From Rhodocyclales bacterium (GTDB taxonomy: Bacteria; Pseudomonadota; Gammaproteobacteria; Burkholderiales; Rhodocyclaceae), in NCBI GenBank assembly GCA_016235025.1, contig JACRMV010000001.1, positions 248,001 to 312,000 on the forward strand: a stretch of DNA of 64,000 nt, read 5' to 3'. Below are positions 53,714 to 61,760 of the stretch, in pieces. The translations under genes were made by a program, and so were the position numbers. Position 1 is the first letter of the stretch, and every line of letters starts with the position of its first letter. Under the pieces are notes generated by a model. It saw only the letters and a program-made list of their open reading frames with translations, was not told the DNA's origin and made no database searches.

Positions 53714-55309
53714 TCAAGGCTCGGGATGGGCAGCGGCCAGTGTACGCCGATCAATCTTGCCGTTCGGGTTGCGCGGCAGCGGGCCGGGGTAAACGCTGAT
53801 CGTGGCCGGCACCATGTAGGCTGGCAAATGCTGTCGGCATTCGGCGAGCAAGGCAGCCGGCGCGGCTTCACTATCGGCGCCTTCGGTGAGGCTGATGACG
53901 ACATGAATCGCCTCGCCCAGGCTGTCATGCGGCAGGCCAAAAGCCGCGCATTCGGCCACCTGGCCGCTGGCATAGAGTACTTCTTCAATCTCGGTGGGGC
54001 TGACGCGATAGCCCGAGGTCTTGATCATCTCGTCGCGCCGCCCGACAAAGTAGAGAAAGCCTTCGGCGTCGCGGCGGACGGTATCGCCCGAAAACACGGC
54101 GCGCTCGCCAGGTGCCGGTTCAAGGTGGGGTGGCAGGGGCTTGAAGCGTTCGGCGGTGGCTTGCGGGTTGTTCCAGTAACCCAGGGTGACCAGCGGGCCG
54201 CGATGCACGAGTTCGCCGGGTTCATCGTCCGCACAGAGCGTGCCGTCGGCGCGCAGCACCAGCACCTCGGCCTGCGGAATGGCGCGGCCGATGGAATCGG
54301 GCCGGCGGTCGACTTGGTCGGGCGGCAGGTAGGTTGAGCGAAATGCTTCGGTGAGGCCATACATCAGGAAAGGCCGGGCCTGCGGCGCTTTCTCGCGCAG
54401 ACGCGCCAGCGTGTCGCCCGGCATGCGTCCGCCGGTGGTAGCGAAATAGCGCAGGGCCTCGGCGCAGCCCGTGGGCCAGTCGCAGCGCGCGAGCTGGATG
54501 TACAGCGGCGGCACGGCGGTGAGGCCGGTGATGCGCTCGGCATGCAGGGCGCGCAGCAGATCGCGCGGCAGCACATAGTTGTGCAGCACCACGCAGGCGC
54601 CGGCATGAAACGCGGTGGTGAGCTGGCTGAACCCGGCATCGAAGGACAAGGGCAGGGCAGCCAGCAGGCGATCTTCCGGCCGATTCTCAAGATACTGGGC
54701 GACGCTCTGTGCGCCGATCACCAGATTGCGATGCGAGATCACCACGCCCTTGGGCTTGCCGGTGCTGCCCGAGGTGTAAAAAATCGCCACGGCGTCGGTG
54801 TCGTTGGGTGCGGCCGAAAAATCCGGCGCTGGCAATACGGCGCCGGATGCATTCGCCATCAGTTCTGGCCATCGGTGATGGTCAGGGCAGGCCGATGGCT
54901 CATCCACGAGCACGATGTGGCGCAAGGTCGGGCAGTTCGCCAGCGTTGCCGCAAGGGAATCCAGGCGGATAGCGGAGGTGACGAGCACGGCGACCGCGCA
55001 GTCGTTCAGGATATGCCCGACCTGTTCCGCCCGCAGTATCGGATTGACCGGCACGAACAGGGCGCCGGCGTGCGCTGCACCAAAGCAGGCGACGACTGTT
55101 TCCAGGCGTTTTTCCAGATACACCACCACCCGTTCGCCACGCGTCACACCGAGTGCGGCCAGCCCAGCGGCGAACTGTCCGGTTTGCTGCCAGAGCTCGG
55201 CATAGCTGAGATGCGCTGCGCCGCTGATGCGGGGATCGACCAGCGCAACGGCCTGCGGCGTGCGCTGTGCCGCGTTGCGGATCAGGTCGGGGAGCAGAAG
55301 GCGGGTCAT
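53714..55309 (-). CDS. Acyl-CoA ligase (AMP-forming), exosortase-A-associated
   Basis: A 531-residue adenylate-forming enzyme: P-loop IFYTSGSTGKPKGVVISHRN near residues 177-195, FMYGLTEAFRSTYLP, the hinge RRDEMIKTSGYRVSPTEIEE and the catalytic lysine in NPNGKIDRRTL. It activates an organic acid and could load the acyl carrier protein at 58741. I start at the ATG at 55309, overlapping the preceding gene's stop codon (ATGA). It lies four bases from the PLP decarboxylase. Repeat copy 14 encodes AVLPAPDFS about 15 residues before the P-loop. It matches TIGR03098. Confidence 0.93.
   Translation of the reverse strand: MTRLLLPDLIRNAAQRTPQAVALVDPRISGAAHLSYAELWQQTGQFAAGLAALGVTRGERVVVYLEKRLETVVACFGAAHAGALFVPVNPILRAEQVGHILNDCAVAVLVTSAIRLDSLAATLANCPTLRHIVLVDEPSACPDHHRWPELMANASGAVLPAPDFSAAPNDTDAVAIFYTSGSTGKPKGVVISHRNLVIGAQSVAQYLENRPEDRLLAALPLSFDAGFSQLTTAFHAGACVVLHNYVLPRDLLRALHAERITGLTAVPPLYIQLARCDWPTGCAEALRYFATTGGRMPGDTLARLREKAPQARPFLMYGLTEAFRSTYLPPDQVDRRPDSIGRAIPQAEVLVLRADGTLCADDEPGELVHRGPLVTLGYWNNPQATAERFKPLPPHLEPAPGERAVFSGDTVRRDAEGFLYFVGRRDEMIKTSGYRVSPTEIEEVLYASGQVAECAAFGLPHDSLGEAIHVVISLTEGADSEAAPAALLAECRQHLPAYMVPATISVYPGPLPRNPNGKIDRRTLAAAHPEP
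54817..54841 (-). repeat. 25-bp dispersed repeat, copy 14
   Basis: Minus-strand reading GCCGT-ATTG-CCAGCGCCGGATTTTT, two mismatches, in the acyl-CoA ligase gene. Confidence 0.75.
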
Positions 55310-56388
55310 GTCGCTGCGCATGCTGTCCCGCCTGCTTTCCGGCGACGAAGGTGTTTGCCGCCATAGTGGCGTGCGGCGGCCAGGAGCCCGCGCGGCAGCG
55401 CGAGATCGAAGGCAACCAGCCCACGCCGCTCGCGCCGGTGGCTCATCCAGTCCTGCTTGTAGGGATCGTCGCCGCTGAGATAGTCGATTTCCTCAACGGC
55501 GTCATGCGCCAGCACATGTTCCATCAGTGCCGCAGTGAGCAGTGAGCCGGGCGAGTAGCGTGCGGCATCGGGGTCGTAGGCCAGCTTGAAGATGGCGGCC
55601 TTGCCGTGATCCACCAGCCAGATCTGGCTGGCGATGGCGGTCTCATCGAGCGAGAGCACGCCCAGCCGCAGCCAGCCGTGCCGCGCCGCCAGTGCGCACA
55701 GCCTGCGCACGAAATCGGGAAAGGCTTCGGCCGGTTTCCAACTGCGCCGGTAGATGGCTTCAAAGGCGTTGATGGCGGCGTCGAGCGCCACGCCGGGATG
55801 GGTGTAAATGTCTATTTTCCATTCGCCTGCGCGATCGAGTTTTTTGCGGGCGCGGCGCACGGTGTTTTGCAAGGCCGCAGGGCGCTGCGCAAAATAATCG
55901 GCAAAGCGCAGGCCGCGGCAGGGCAGGTACCAGTTGCCAAAACAGAAGTAACTGTCGACGGCGTAACCCGCAGTGATGAGCGCGTCGCGCATGGTCGGGT
56001 AAAAGGTGCTGGCGGTGTCGAGCGGTTGCAGTTGAATCAGCGCCGGGCGCGACGCAGTGTGGCGCAAGAAATGGGTGATGGCCGCCAGCGCTTCTGCCAG
56101 ACAGGCTGGAAGCGACGCTGCCGGCATGCACAGCGGCGCATACAGCGGCGTGTAGAAATTGCTCAGGCTGGTGAGACTGCCTGTTTCCTGGATCAGCGGC
56201 AGCCCGAGGACGGGCACGTCAGCATCCGTCACCACCAGCCATTGCAACTTCGTTGCGGAGGGCAGGCCGTGATGCGCGAGCAGTTCAAACCAGTCGCCTG
56301 TCTGAAAAAACGCGCCCTGATCGCCAGCCTGATTTACTGACAAGGCCGCCTGGAACGCGGCGCAGTCATCAAGGCGACGGACGATCAT
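55306..56388 (-). CDS. GNAT/CelD-like acetyltransferase
   Basis: A 360-residue protein of the FemAB-like acetyltransferase-6 group (GAFFQTGDWFELLAHHG; NTVRRARKKLDRAGEWKIDI; KLAYDPDAARYSPGSLLTAALMEHVL; EEIDYLSGDDPYKQDWM). It is distinct from the FemAB protein at 20954. It overlaps the acyl-CoA ligase gene, and both are followed by the PLP decarboxylase, so the three probably supply and transfer an acyl group onto the polymer or its precursors. Confidence 0.85.
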   Translation of the reverse strand: MIVRRLDDCAAFQAALSVNQAGDQGAFFQTGDWFELLAHHGLPSATKLQWLVVTDADVPVLGLPLIQETGSLTSLSNFYTPLYAPLCMPAASLPACLAEALAAITHFLRHTASRPALIQLQPLDTASTFYPTMRDALITAGYAVDSYFCFGNWYLPCRGLRFADYFAQRPAALQNTVRRARKKLDRAGEWKIDIYTHPGVALDAAINAFEAIYRRSWKPAEAFPDFVRRLCALAARHGWLRLGVLSLDETAIASQIWLVDHGKAAIFKLAYDPDAARYSPGSLLTAALMEHVLAHDAVEEIDYLSGDDPYKQDWMSHRRERRGLVAFDLALPRGLLAAARHYGGKHLRRRKAGGTACAAT

Positions 56389-56419
56389 GGTTTGCGGGTG
56401 GCCGGTACCACGGTCGGCG

Positions 56420-57742
56420 TCAGTTCCGCCCGATAGCGAAATAGGTCAGCCCGGCCGCGCGGACGTGAGCGGGATCATAAAGATTGCGGCCATCGAAGAT
56501 TACGGGCGTTTTGAGCTTCGCCTTGATGGCGGCGAAGTCAGGCGCGCGGAATTCTTTCCATTCCGTGACAATGGCCAGCATGTCCGCGCCTTCGAGTGCG
56601 TCCATGGGGTTCCGGGCGTATTCAAGGCGCGGTTCGGCGCCGTAAATGCGCCGGGTCTCGTGGATGGCCACCGGGTCATACGCGCACACGGTCGCGCCGC
56701 GTTTGAATAACTCGGCGATGAGGACACGGCTCGGCGCTTCGCGCATGTCGTCGGTATTCGGCTTGAACGCCAGCCCCCACAAGGCAATCTTTTTGCCGGA
56801 GAGATTTTCGCCAAAATGGCTGACAATTTTTTGCGCCAGCACCTGCTTTTGCACTTCATTGGCATCTTCCACCGCTTGCAGCACCTTGAGTTCCTGCCCG
56901 GCGTCGCTCGCAGTGCGCACCAGCGCCTGCACATCCTTGGGAAAGCATGAGCCGCCGTAGCCGCAGCCGGGATAGAGGAAGTGATAGCCGATGCGCGGGT
57001 CGGAACCTATGCCCTGGCGCACCAGCTCGATGTCGGCGCCGAGTTTTTCCGCCAGGTTGGCCAGCTCGTTCATGAAGCTGATGCGCGTGGCCAGCATGGC
57101 ATTGGCGGCATATTTGGTCAGTTCGGCGGAACGCACGTCCATCACGATCACGCGTTCGTGGTTGCGCTGGAACGGGGCATAGAGCTGGCGCATCCTATCG
57201 GCGGCGCGATCATCGGAGACGCCGACCACAATGCGATCCGGTTTCATGAAGTCGTCAATCGCCGCGCCTTCCTTGAGGAACTCGGGATTGGAGACCACGC
57301 TGAAGTCGATGTCGGTGCCACGCGCCTTGAGCGCGTCGTCAATCGCCGCACGCACCTTGTCGGCCGTGCCCACGGGAACGGTGGATTTATCAACCACGAC
57401 CTTGTAAGCCGTCATATGCTGGCCGATGGTGCGGGCTGCGGCGAGCACATACTGAAGATCGGCCGAACCATCTTCATCGGGCGGGGTGCCCACGGCGATG
57501 AACTGGATATCGCCATGCGCTACGGCGTCGGCAATATCGGTGGTAAAGCGCAAGCGGCCGGCTTCCTTGTTGCGCTTGACCATGGCATCGAGGCCCGGCT
57601 CGTAAATCGGGATGCCGCCTTCATTGAGAATGCGGATTTTGTTGGCGTCAACGTCAACGCAAAGCACGTCGTTGCCGACTTCTGCCAGACATGCGCCGGA
57701 AACAAGGCCGACGTAGCCTGAGCCAATGACGGTAATTTTCAT
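56420..57742 (-). CDS. UDP-glucose 6-dehydrogenase
   Basis: Oxidises UDP-glucose to UDP-glucuronate with two NAD. The 440-residue protein has the Rossmann start [52 protein letters not shown], the catalytic cysteine C266 in [10 protein letters not shown] and a C-terminal UDP-binding domain. It is the upstream gene of the minus-strand run 57742-52477. Together with galE it would supply uronic and neutral UDP sugars. Confidence 0.95.
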   Translation of the reverse strand: MKITVIGSGYVGLVSGACLAEVGNDVLCVDVDANKIRILNEGGIPIYEPGLDAMVKRNKEAGRLRFTTDIADAVAHGDIQFIAVGTPPDEDGSADLQYVLAAARTIGQHMTAYKVVVDKSTVPVGTADKVRAAIDDALKARGTDIDFSVVSNPEFLKEGAAIDDFMKPDRIVVGVSDDRAADRMRQLYAPFQRNHERVIVMDVRSAELTKYAANAMLATRISFMNELANLAEKLGADIELVRQGIGSDPRIGYHFLYPGCGYGGSCFPKDVQALVRTASDAGQELKVLQAVEDANEVQKQVLAQKIVSHFGENLSGKKIALWGLAFKPNTDDMREAPSRVLIAELFKRGATVCAYDPVAIHETRRIYGAEPRLEYARNPMDALEGADMLAIVTEWKEFRAPDFAAIKAKLKTPVIFDGRNLYDPAHVRAAGLTYFAIGRN

Positions 57743-57879
57743 GAGGTTTGAAGTTGGATGTTAAAACAGGACAAATGATAGCCGAATTATGTGGGTGGTC
57801 TGCTGTCGATAGTGTTGGATAATCTGCTCTCGCTGCTGGGTTAACCCCGGCTTGTGCCAGCCAAACGAGGATATTTTGC

Positions 57880-58653
57880 ATGCCGGCTGACGTTCTCTTT
57901 TTGTTGAAGAAATTTTTGTCGGTCATGTTGCTGCCGCCGCTTTTGCCGCTCTTGTTGATCGGACTTGGGCTGTGGTTTCTGGTCCGCAAGCCCCGGCTCG
58001 GGAAAGCGTTGGCGTGGGGTGGCGTGTTGCTCAGCCTGCTGTTGATGACGCCGGCCGGGGTTGATCTGTTGTCGGCTCCGCTGGAGCAGGTTCCCGTGCT
58101 GCGACCGGCTGACTTGCCGCGTGCGCAGGCGATTGTCATTCTTGGCGGCGGGCAACGCTTGCACATGCCGGAATATGGCGGCCCCACGCCCAACCGGATC
58201 ACGCTGGAGCGGCTGCGTTACGGCGCGCGGCTGGCGCGTCAGAGCGGCTTGCCGGTATTGCTCAGCGGCGGCGCGCCGAAAGGAATGGATGGCGAAGCCG
58301 TGGCTATGGCACGCAGTTTGCGCGAGGATTTTGGCGTCGAGCCGCGCTGGCAGGAAGTGCACTCGCTGGATACGGCAGACAACGCACGATTTTCAGCGGT
58401 AATCCTGCGGGCGGCCGGAATACATCGCATTGTGCTGGTCACCCATGCGGCGCACATGCGGCGGGCGCTGAACGAATTTGCCGCGCAAGGGCTGGAAGTG
58501 ATTCCGGCGCCGACGGGATTCTTTTCGGCCAGCAGCGAGGGCGCCGAGTTCAGCGATTTTTTGCCGGGAGCGTCAGCCGCCTACGCAGGCTGGTATACGC
58601 TGCATGAATGGCTGGGACTGCTGGCGCAAGCAGTGCGTGAATTCGGGCGATGA
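57880..58653 (+). CDS. YdcF/ElyC-like DUF218 membrane protein
   Basis: A 257-residue protein with two N-terminal membrane segments (about 10-35 and 42-58) and a periplasmic DUF218 domain (AIVILGGGQRL; LYGARLARQSGLPVLLSGGAP-like; SLDTADNARFSA; RIVLVTHAAHMRRA). ElyC relatives are needed for envelope polysaccharide homeostasis; the exact reaction is unknown. It opens a plus-strand run divergent from the dehydrogenase gene. Confidence 0.9.
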   Translation: MPADVLFLLKKFLSVMLLPPLLPLLLIGLGLWFLVRKPRLGKALAWGGVLLSLLLMTPAGVDLLSAPLEQVPVLRPADLPRAQAIVILGGGQRLHMPEYGGPTPNRITLERLRYGARLARQSGLPVLLSGGAPKGMDGEAVAMARSLREDFGVEPRWQEVHSLDTADNARFSAVILRAAGIHRIVLVTHAAHMRRALNEFAAQGLEVIPAPTGFFSASSEGAEFSDFLPGASAAYAGWYTLHEWLGLLAQAVREFGR

Positions 58654-58685
58654 TGGCAGGCTGCGGTCCATTCGGATGCCCTGCG

Positions 58686-58691
58686 TATAAT
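58686..58691 (+). promoter_or_regulatory. Possible -10 element for the acyl carrier gene
   Basis: TATAAT lies about 50 bases before the GTG start of the acyl carrier protein gene. No clear -35 is present. Confidence 0.3.
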
Positions 58692-58740
58692 CGAAAAATC
58701 AACATGAAGAATAAATGCCTTGTACGATCGGGAAATCCGC

Positions 58741-59004
58741 GTGGATATTGAAAAAGAAGTGCTGATGGTTCTCGACACAACGCTCGGCCTGCGTGGCCGG
58801 GGGCTGGCATTTCTGCCGGAGACGCGCCTGCTGGGGGCGCTGCCTGAATTTGACTCGATGGCGATCGTCAATCTGGTGACCGGGCTCGAAGAGCGGTTCG
58901 GCATGCGGGTTGCCGATGAGGAGATCGAGGGCCGGCTGTTTGCCACCGTCGGCTCGGTGCTGGCTTTTGTGCGGCATAAAGTCGGCTTGTCGCCGGCGCG
59001 CTAA
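58741..59004 (+). CDS. Acyl carrier protein, exosortase-A-associated
   Basis: An 87-residue helical carrier protein with the phosphopantetheine site S39 in EFDSMAIVNLVTGLEERF. The start is uncertain: GTG at 58741 begins VDIEKEVL, and an in-frame TTG at 58720 would add seven residues. Members of this family accompany the acyl-CoA ligase, PLP decarboxylase and hydrolases in XrtA loci, suggesting a dedicated small-acyl pathway. It lies about 20 bases before the first hydrolase gene. Confidence 0.88.
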   Translation: MDIEKEVLMVLDTTLGLRGRGLAFLPETRLLGALPEFDSMAIVNLVTGLEERFGMRVADEEIEGRLFATVGSVLAFVRHKVGLSPAR

Positions 59005-59027
59005 GGGATACGCGGCAAAGGACGCCT

Positions 59028-59906
59028 GTGACTGTCGAGTCCTTTTTTCTTTCGGTCGGCGGTCGCTCGCGTTTTTGTCTTTATCACCCGCCTGCATCCG
59101 CCGGCATGGCGTCGCGTGGCGCCATTGTGTACATTCACCCGTTTGCCGAGGAAATGAATTTCTCGCGGCGCATGGCGGCCTTGCAGTCGCGAGCGCTTGC
59201 GGCGCAGGGGTATGCGGTGCTGCAAATCGACCTTTTTGGATGCGGCGACAGCGCAGGTGATTTCAGCGAGGCCGGTTGGTCGGTCTGGGTGGCCGACATT
59301 GTGGCGGCCGCGCGCTGGGTGCAGTCGCGTCACAGTGGCGGGGGCGCCGTTCCGCTGACGTTCTGGGGTTTGCGCGCAGGCTGCCTGCTGGCGGCCGAGG
59401 CGGCCAGCGCAATGGATGAGCCTGTGGATTTTTTGTTCTGGCAGCCGGTGCTGTCGGGTGATTTGTACTGGCGCCAGTTCAAGCGCCTTGCGGTGGCCGC
59501 CGATGCGCTGAAAAATTATGATGCGGCTGGCGAGCATCACGCCGGGCGCGTGGAAAAACCTGTCGCCGCGATCGATGCAGCGATCGAGATTGCCGGATAT
59601 TGCATTTCGCCTGCGCTGGTTGCCGGCTTGTCTGCCGCTCGGCTGACTTTGCCGGAGTGCACGCGGCGCGTGCGTTGTATTGAAGTCAGCACAGGGCAGG
59701 TTCCTGACAAAGACAATCCTGATTCAGCGGCCTTGTCGCCTGCGCTGGCGGCAGCTGTCACCGCGTGGTGCGAACAAGGCAGGAGCGTGAACAGCCGCGT
59801 GGTACCCGGCCCTGCCTTCTGGCAAATCGCCGAGGCCGAGGATTGTCCAACCCTGCGTGCGGCTACCGCGCAACTCCTGGCGGAGGGCGATGATGGTACT
59901 GCATGA
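59028..59906 (+). CDS. Alpha/beta hydrolase, exosortase-A-associated (hydrolase 2 type)
   Basis: A 292-residue alpha/beta-hydrolase-fold protein (VYIHPFAEEMNFSRRM, QIDLFGCGDSAGDF). At the nucleophile elbow it has GLRAG (114-118), so arginine stands where a serine normally is; I remember this replacement as typical of the TIGR03101 group. It may therefore bind rather than hydrolyse acyl substrates. The next hydrolase gene overlaps its end. Confidence 0.88.
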   Translation: MTVESFFLSVGGRSRFCLYHPPASAGMASRGAIVYIHPFAEEMNFSRRMAALQSRALAAQGYAVLQIDLFGCGDSAGDFSEAGWSVWVADIVAAARWVQSRHSGGGAVPLTFWGLRAGCLLAAEAASAMDEPVDFLFWQPVLSGDLYWRQFKRLAVAADALKNYDAAGEHHAGRVEKPVAAIDAAIEIAGYCISPALVAGLSAARLTLPECTRRVRCIEVSTGQVPDKDNPDSAALSPALAAAVTAWCEQGRSVNSRVVPGPAFWQIAEAEDCPTLRAATAQLLAEGDDGTA

Positions 59907-60762
59907 CTCGCCTGATCTCGCGCCTGACCTGAATGAGCGCCCCGTCATTTTCGATTGCGCGGGGGAACGCCTGATCGGGGTGATTGCCCAGCCAGCCGAA
60001 CCGGCGGATACCGGAGTACTCATCATGGTCGGCGGCCGGCAGTATCGCGCCGGCAGTCACCGGCAGTTCGTGTTGCTCGCCCGCCGTCTCGCCAGCGCCG
60101 GGTTTTCATCTCTGCGCTTTGATTTTCGTGGCATGGGTGACAGTACCGGCGCGGCGCAGAGTTTTGAAATGGCGGATGCCGATATTGCCGCCGCACTAGC
60201 CACGTTCAAAGCGCGCTGCCCGTATCTCAAGCGGGTAGTGCTGTGGGGCTTGTGCGATGCGGCAACGGCTGCGGTGCTGTACTGGCAGCGGGCGGGCGAT
60301 CCCTTCGTGGCGGGACTATGCCTGGTGAATCCCTGGTTGAGAACCGAAGTCAGCCTGGCACGGGCGCGGGTGCGACACTACTACGTCGAACGGCTGCTTG
60401 ATCCTGCCTTCTGGCGCAAGCTGTTGAGCGGCGGAGTCGGGCTGCGCGCGTCAATCGGCGAGTATCTCGGCCAGCGGCGCATGGCGCGTCGCGCCAATCA
60501 GACGGGGGATGCTGACTTTATAACGCAAACCCTTGAGGGTCTGCGCCGCTTTCCTGGCGCACTGCTGGTGGTGCTCAGCGGCCGCGATCTGGTGGCCAGG
60601 GAGTTCATGGATACACTGGCTTCCAAGCGAGGCCTGGCACTATTAACCAGCGCGCATCACCAGCGGCTGCTTATCCCGGATGCCGACCATACCTTTTCTC
60701 AATCTGCCGCCCGCGAGGCAATGGAAATGGCTGTTCTGGCGTGGCTTGAAAAAGTGTTTTGA
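59893..60762 (+). CDS. Alpha/beta hydrolase, exosortase-A-associated (hydrolase 1 type)
   Basis: A 289-residue alpha/beta-hydrolase (LIMVGGRQYRAGSHRQFVLLARRL, RFDFRGMGDSTGA). The nucleophile elbow is GLCDA (119-123) with cysteine C121 in place of serine; the histidine is in IPDADHTFS. The ATG at 59893 is five bases after GGAGGG; an ATG one codon earlier is too close to it. It belongs to the TIGR03100 type. Likely acts on the acyl group carried by the ACP encoded upstream, but that is inference. Confidence 0.88.
   Translation: MVLHDSPDLAPDLNERPVIFDCAGERLIGVIAQPAEPADTGVLIMVGGRQYRAGSHRQFVLLARRLASAGFSSLRFDFRGMGDSTGAAQSFEMADADIAAALATFKARCPYLKRVVLWGLCDAATAAVLYWQRAGDPFVAGLCLVNPWLRTEVSLARARVRHYYVERLLDPAFWRKLLSGGVGLRASIGEYLGQRRMARRANQTGDADFITQTLEGLRRFPGALLVVLSGRDLVAREFMDTLASKRGLALLTSAHHQRLLIPDADHTFSQSAAREAMEMAVLAWLEKVF
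60083..60107 (+). repeat. 25-bp dispersed repeat, copy 15 (weak)
   Basis: GCCGT-CTCG-CCAGCGCCGGGTTTTC, three mismatches, in the hydrolase 1 gene in a typical family segment (RRLASAGFSS), so it may be chance. Confidence 0.5.
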
Positions 60763-60854
60763 AGCCGGCAAGCGGGATGAGTCTGTCGCATATCGCAGCC
60801 GTATCCTGTTTTGGCGGCCTGTTCTCCTGTGTTTGTCGCTGTCATCAGTGCAAT

Positions 60855-60882
60855 AAAAAACGGCAGCCTCGGCTGCCGTTTT
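60855..60882. terminator. Bidirectional intrinsic terminator
   Basis: CGGCAGC, loop CCTCG-like, GCTGCCG at 60861-60878 with six A before and four T after. It serves the plus-strand hydrolase operon and the minus-strand PEP-CTERM gene. Confidence 0.88.
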
Positions 60883-60903
60883 GCTGTCAAGCTACCTGAC
60901 AGG

Positions 60904-61494
60904 TCAAACTGCCTGCTTGCGGCGGCGTGATGCGGCCAAGCCGGCCATGCCAATGCCGAGCAACGCCAGTGATGCAGGTTCCGGAACAACTCCCCCAGGC
61001 CCCGTGCCGCCAGGAACGCTGGTAATTCCGGTCAAGGTGAATTGCCCTGGAGCTGACATCGTATCAATGCAGCAGTTGGTGCCCGTAAAGAGACCCCACG
61101 TACCATTGCCCAAAACCAGCGGGTCAGTGAAGAACCAGTCATTCTCGAAGGGGCTATCACTAAAATTGGTCGGTTCCACAGCATAGCCAGTCAGTCTGCC
61201 TGCAGTGATCATGGCATCCATGCCGGCCAGGGTACCGCCCTCGTTGTTAAAAAAACCGGTCCATTGGAATACAGGCCACAGGGTATCGTCAGTGCCGAAA
61301 ACACCGATTCTTACGCCACCGTTAGCAGTGGATGGCTCAGTTTGATCGCCGTGCCAATGCTGCCCGAACATGGTGATGGTGCCATTGCCATTATCTTTCC
61401 AGCCGAATGCCGTCAAATGGGCATTGGCCGTGCCTGCTGCGCCGAACAAGGTGGCGGCAGCAAGGGTGGTTACTAAAAGATTTTTCATTTTCAA
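60904..61494 (-). CDS. PEP-CTERM sorting-domain protein
   Basis: A 196-residue secreted protein: signal sequence 1-25 (LLVTTLAAATLFGAAGTANA), a beta-rich middle with many aromatic and glycine residues (FGWKDNGNGTITMFGQHWHGD, DTLWPVFQWTGFF), and a C-terminal sorting signal VPEPASLALLGIGMAGLAA followed by SRRRKQAV. It should be processed by XrtA. It is the second PEP-CTERM protein in the window and shares no obvious homology with the first outside the C-terminus. Confidence 0.95.
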   Translation of the reverse strand: MKMKNLLVTTLAAATLFGAAGTANAHLTAFGWKDNGNGTITMFGQHWHGDQTEPSTANGGVRIGVFGTDDTLWPVFQWTGFFNNEGGTLAGMDAMITAGRLTGYAVEPTNFSDSPFENDWFFTDPLVLGNGTWGLFTGTNCCIDTMSAPGQFTLTGITSVPGGTGPGGVVPEPASLALLGIGMAGLAASRRRKQAV

Positions 61495-61570
61495 GACTCC
61501 TTCGAAAATAAGTTAAGTACATACCGAAATTCACACGCATTCGAAAATGGTGGAATTTCGCGCTGGATCA

Positions 61571-61586
61571 AGCAGAATTTATGCCA
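61571..61586 (-). promoter_or_regulatory. Sigma-54 promoter of the second PEP-CTERM gene
   Basis: Minus-strand reading TGGCATAAATTCTGCT has the GG and GC elements ten bases apart as required; it deviates at two or three positions from the strict consensus. Transcription would start near 61559, 65 bases before the start codon. Confidence 0.7.
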
Positions 61587-61760
61587 TATTGTAAATATAT
61601 GTTATATATCAATGCGTTGAGGATATTCATTTAAATTTTCACAGAGTTTCTAATCGATGGTGTAAAAAATATCGACAAATTTATTCATTTGTTAACAACT
61701 TATTCTTCGCCTTCGTACCCCTTTACAATATCGCCTAATTACATGTTTCGGAGTAGGTTC

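Noticed and set aside
57040-57060. GGCGCCGAGTTTTTCC near-match to the dispersed motif
   Set aside because: Several core mismatches, no GCCGT half, and the residues KLGAD are normal for UDP-glucose dehydrogenase.
61686-61700. TTGTTAACAA palindrome before galE as an operator
   Set aside because: A single 10-base AT-rich palindrome with no second site or known regulator is too weak to call.
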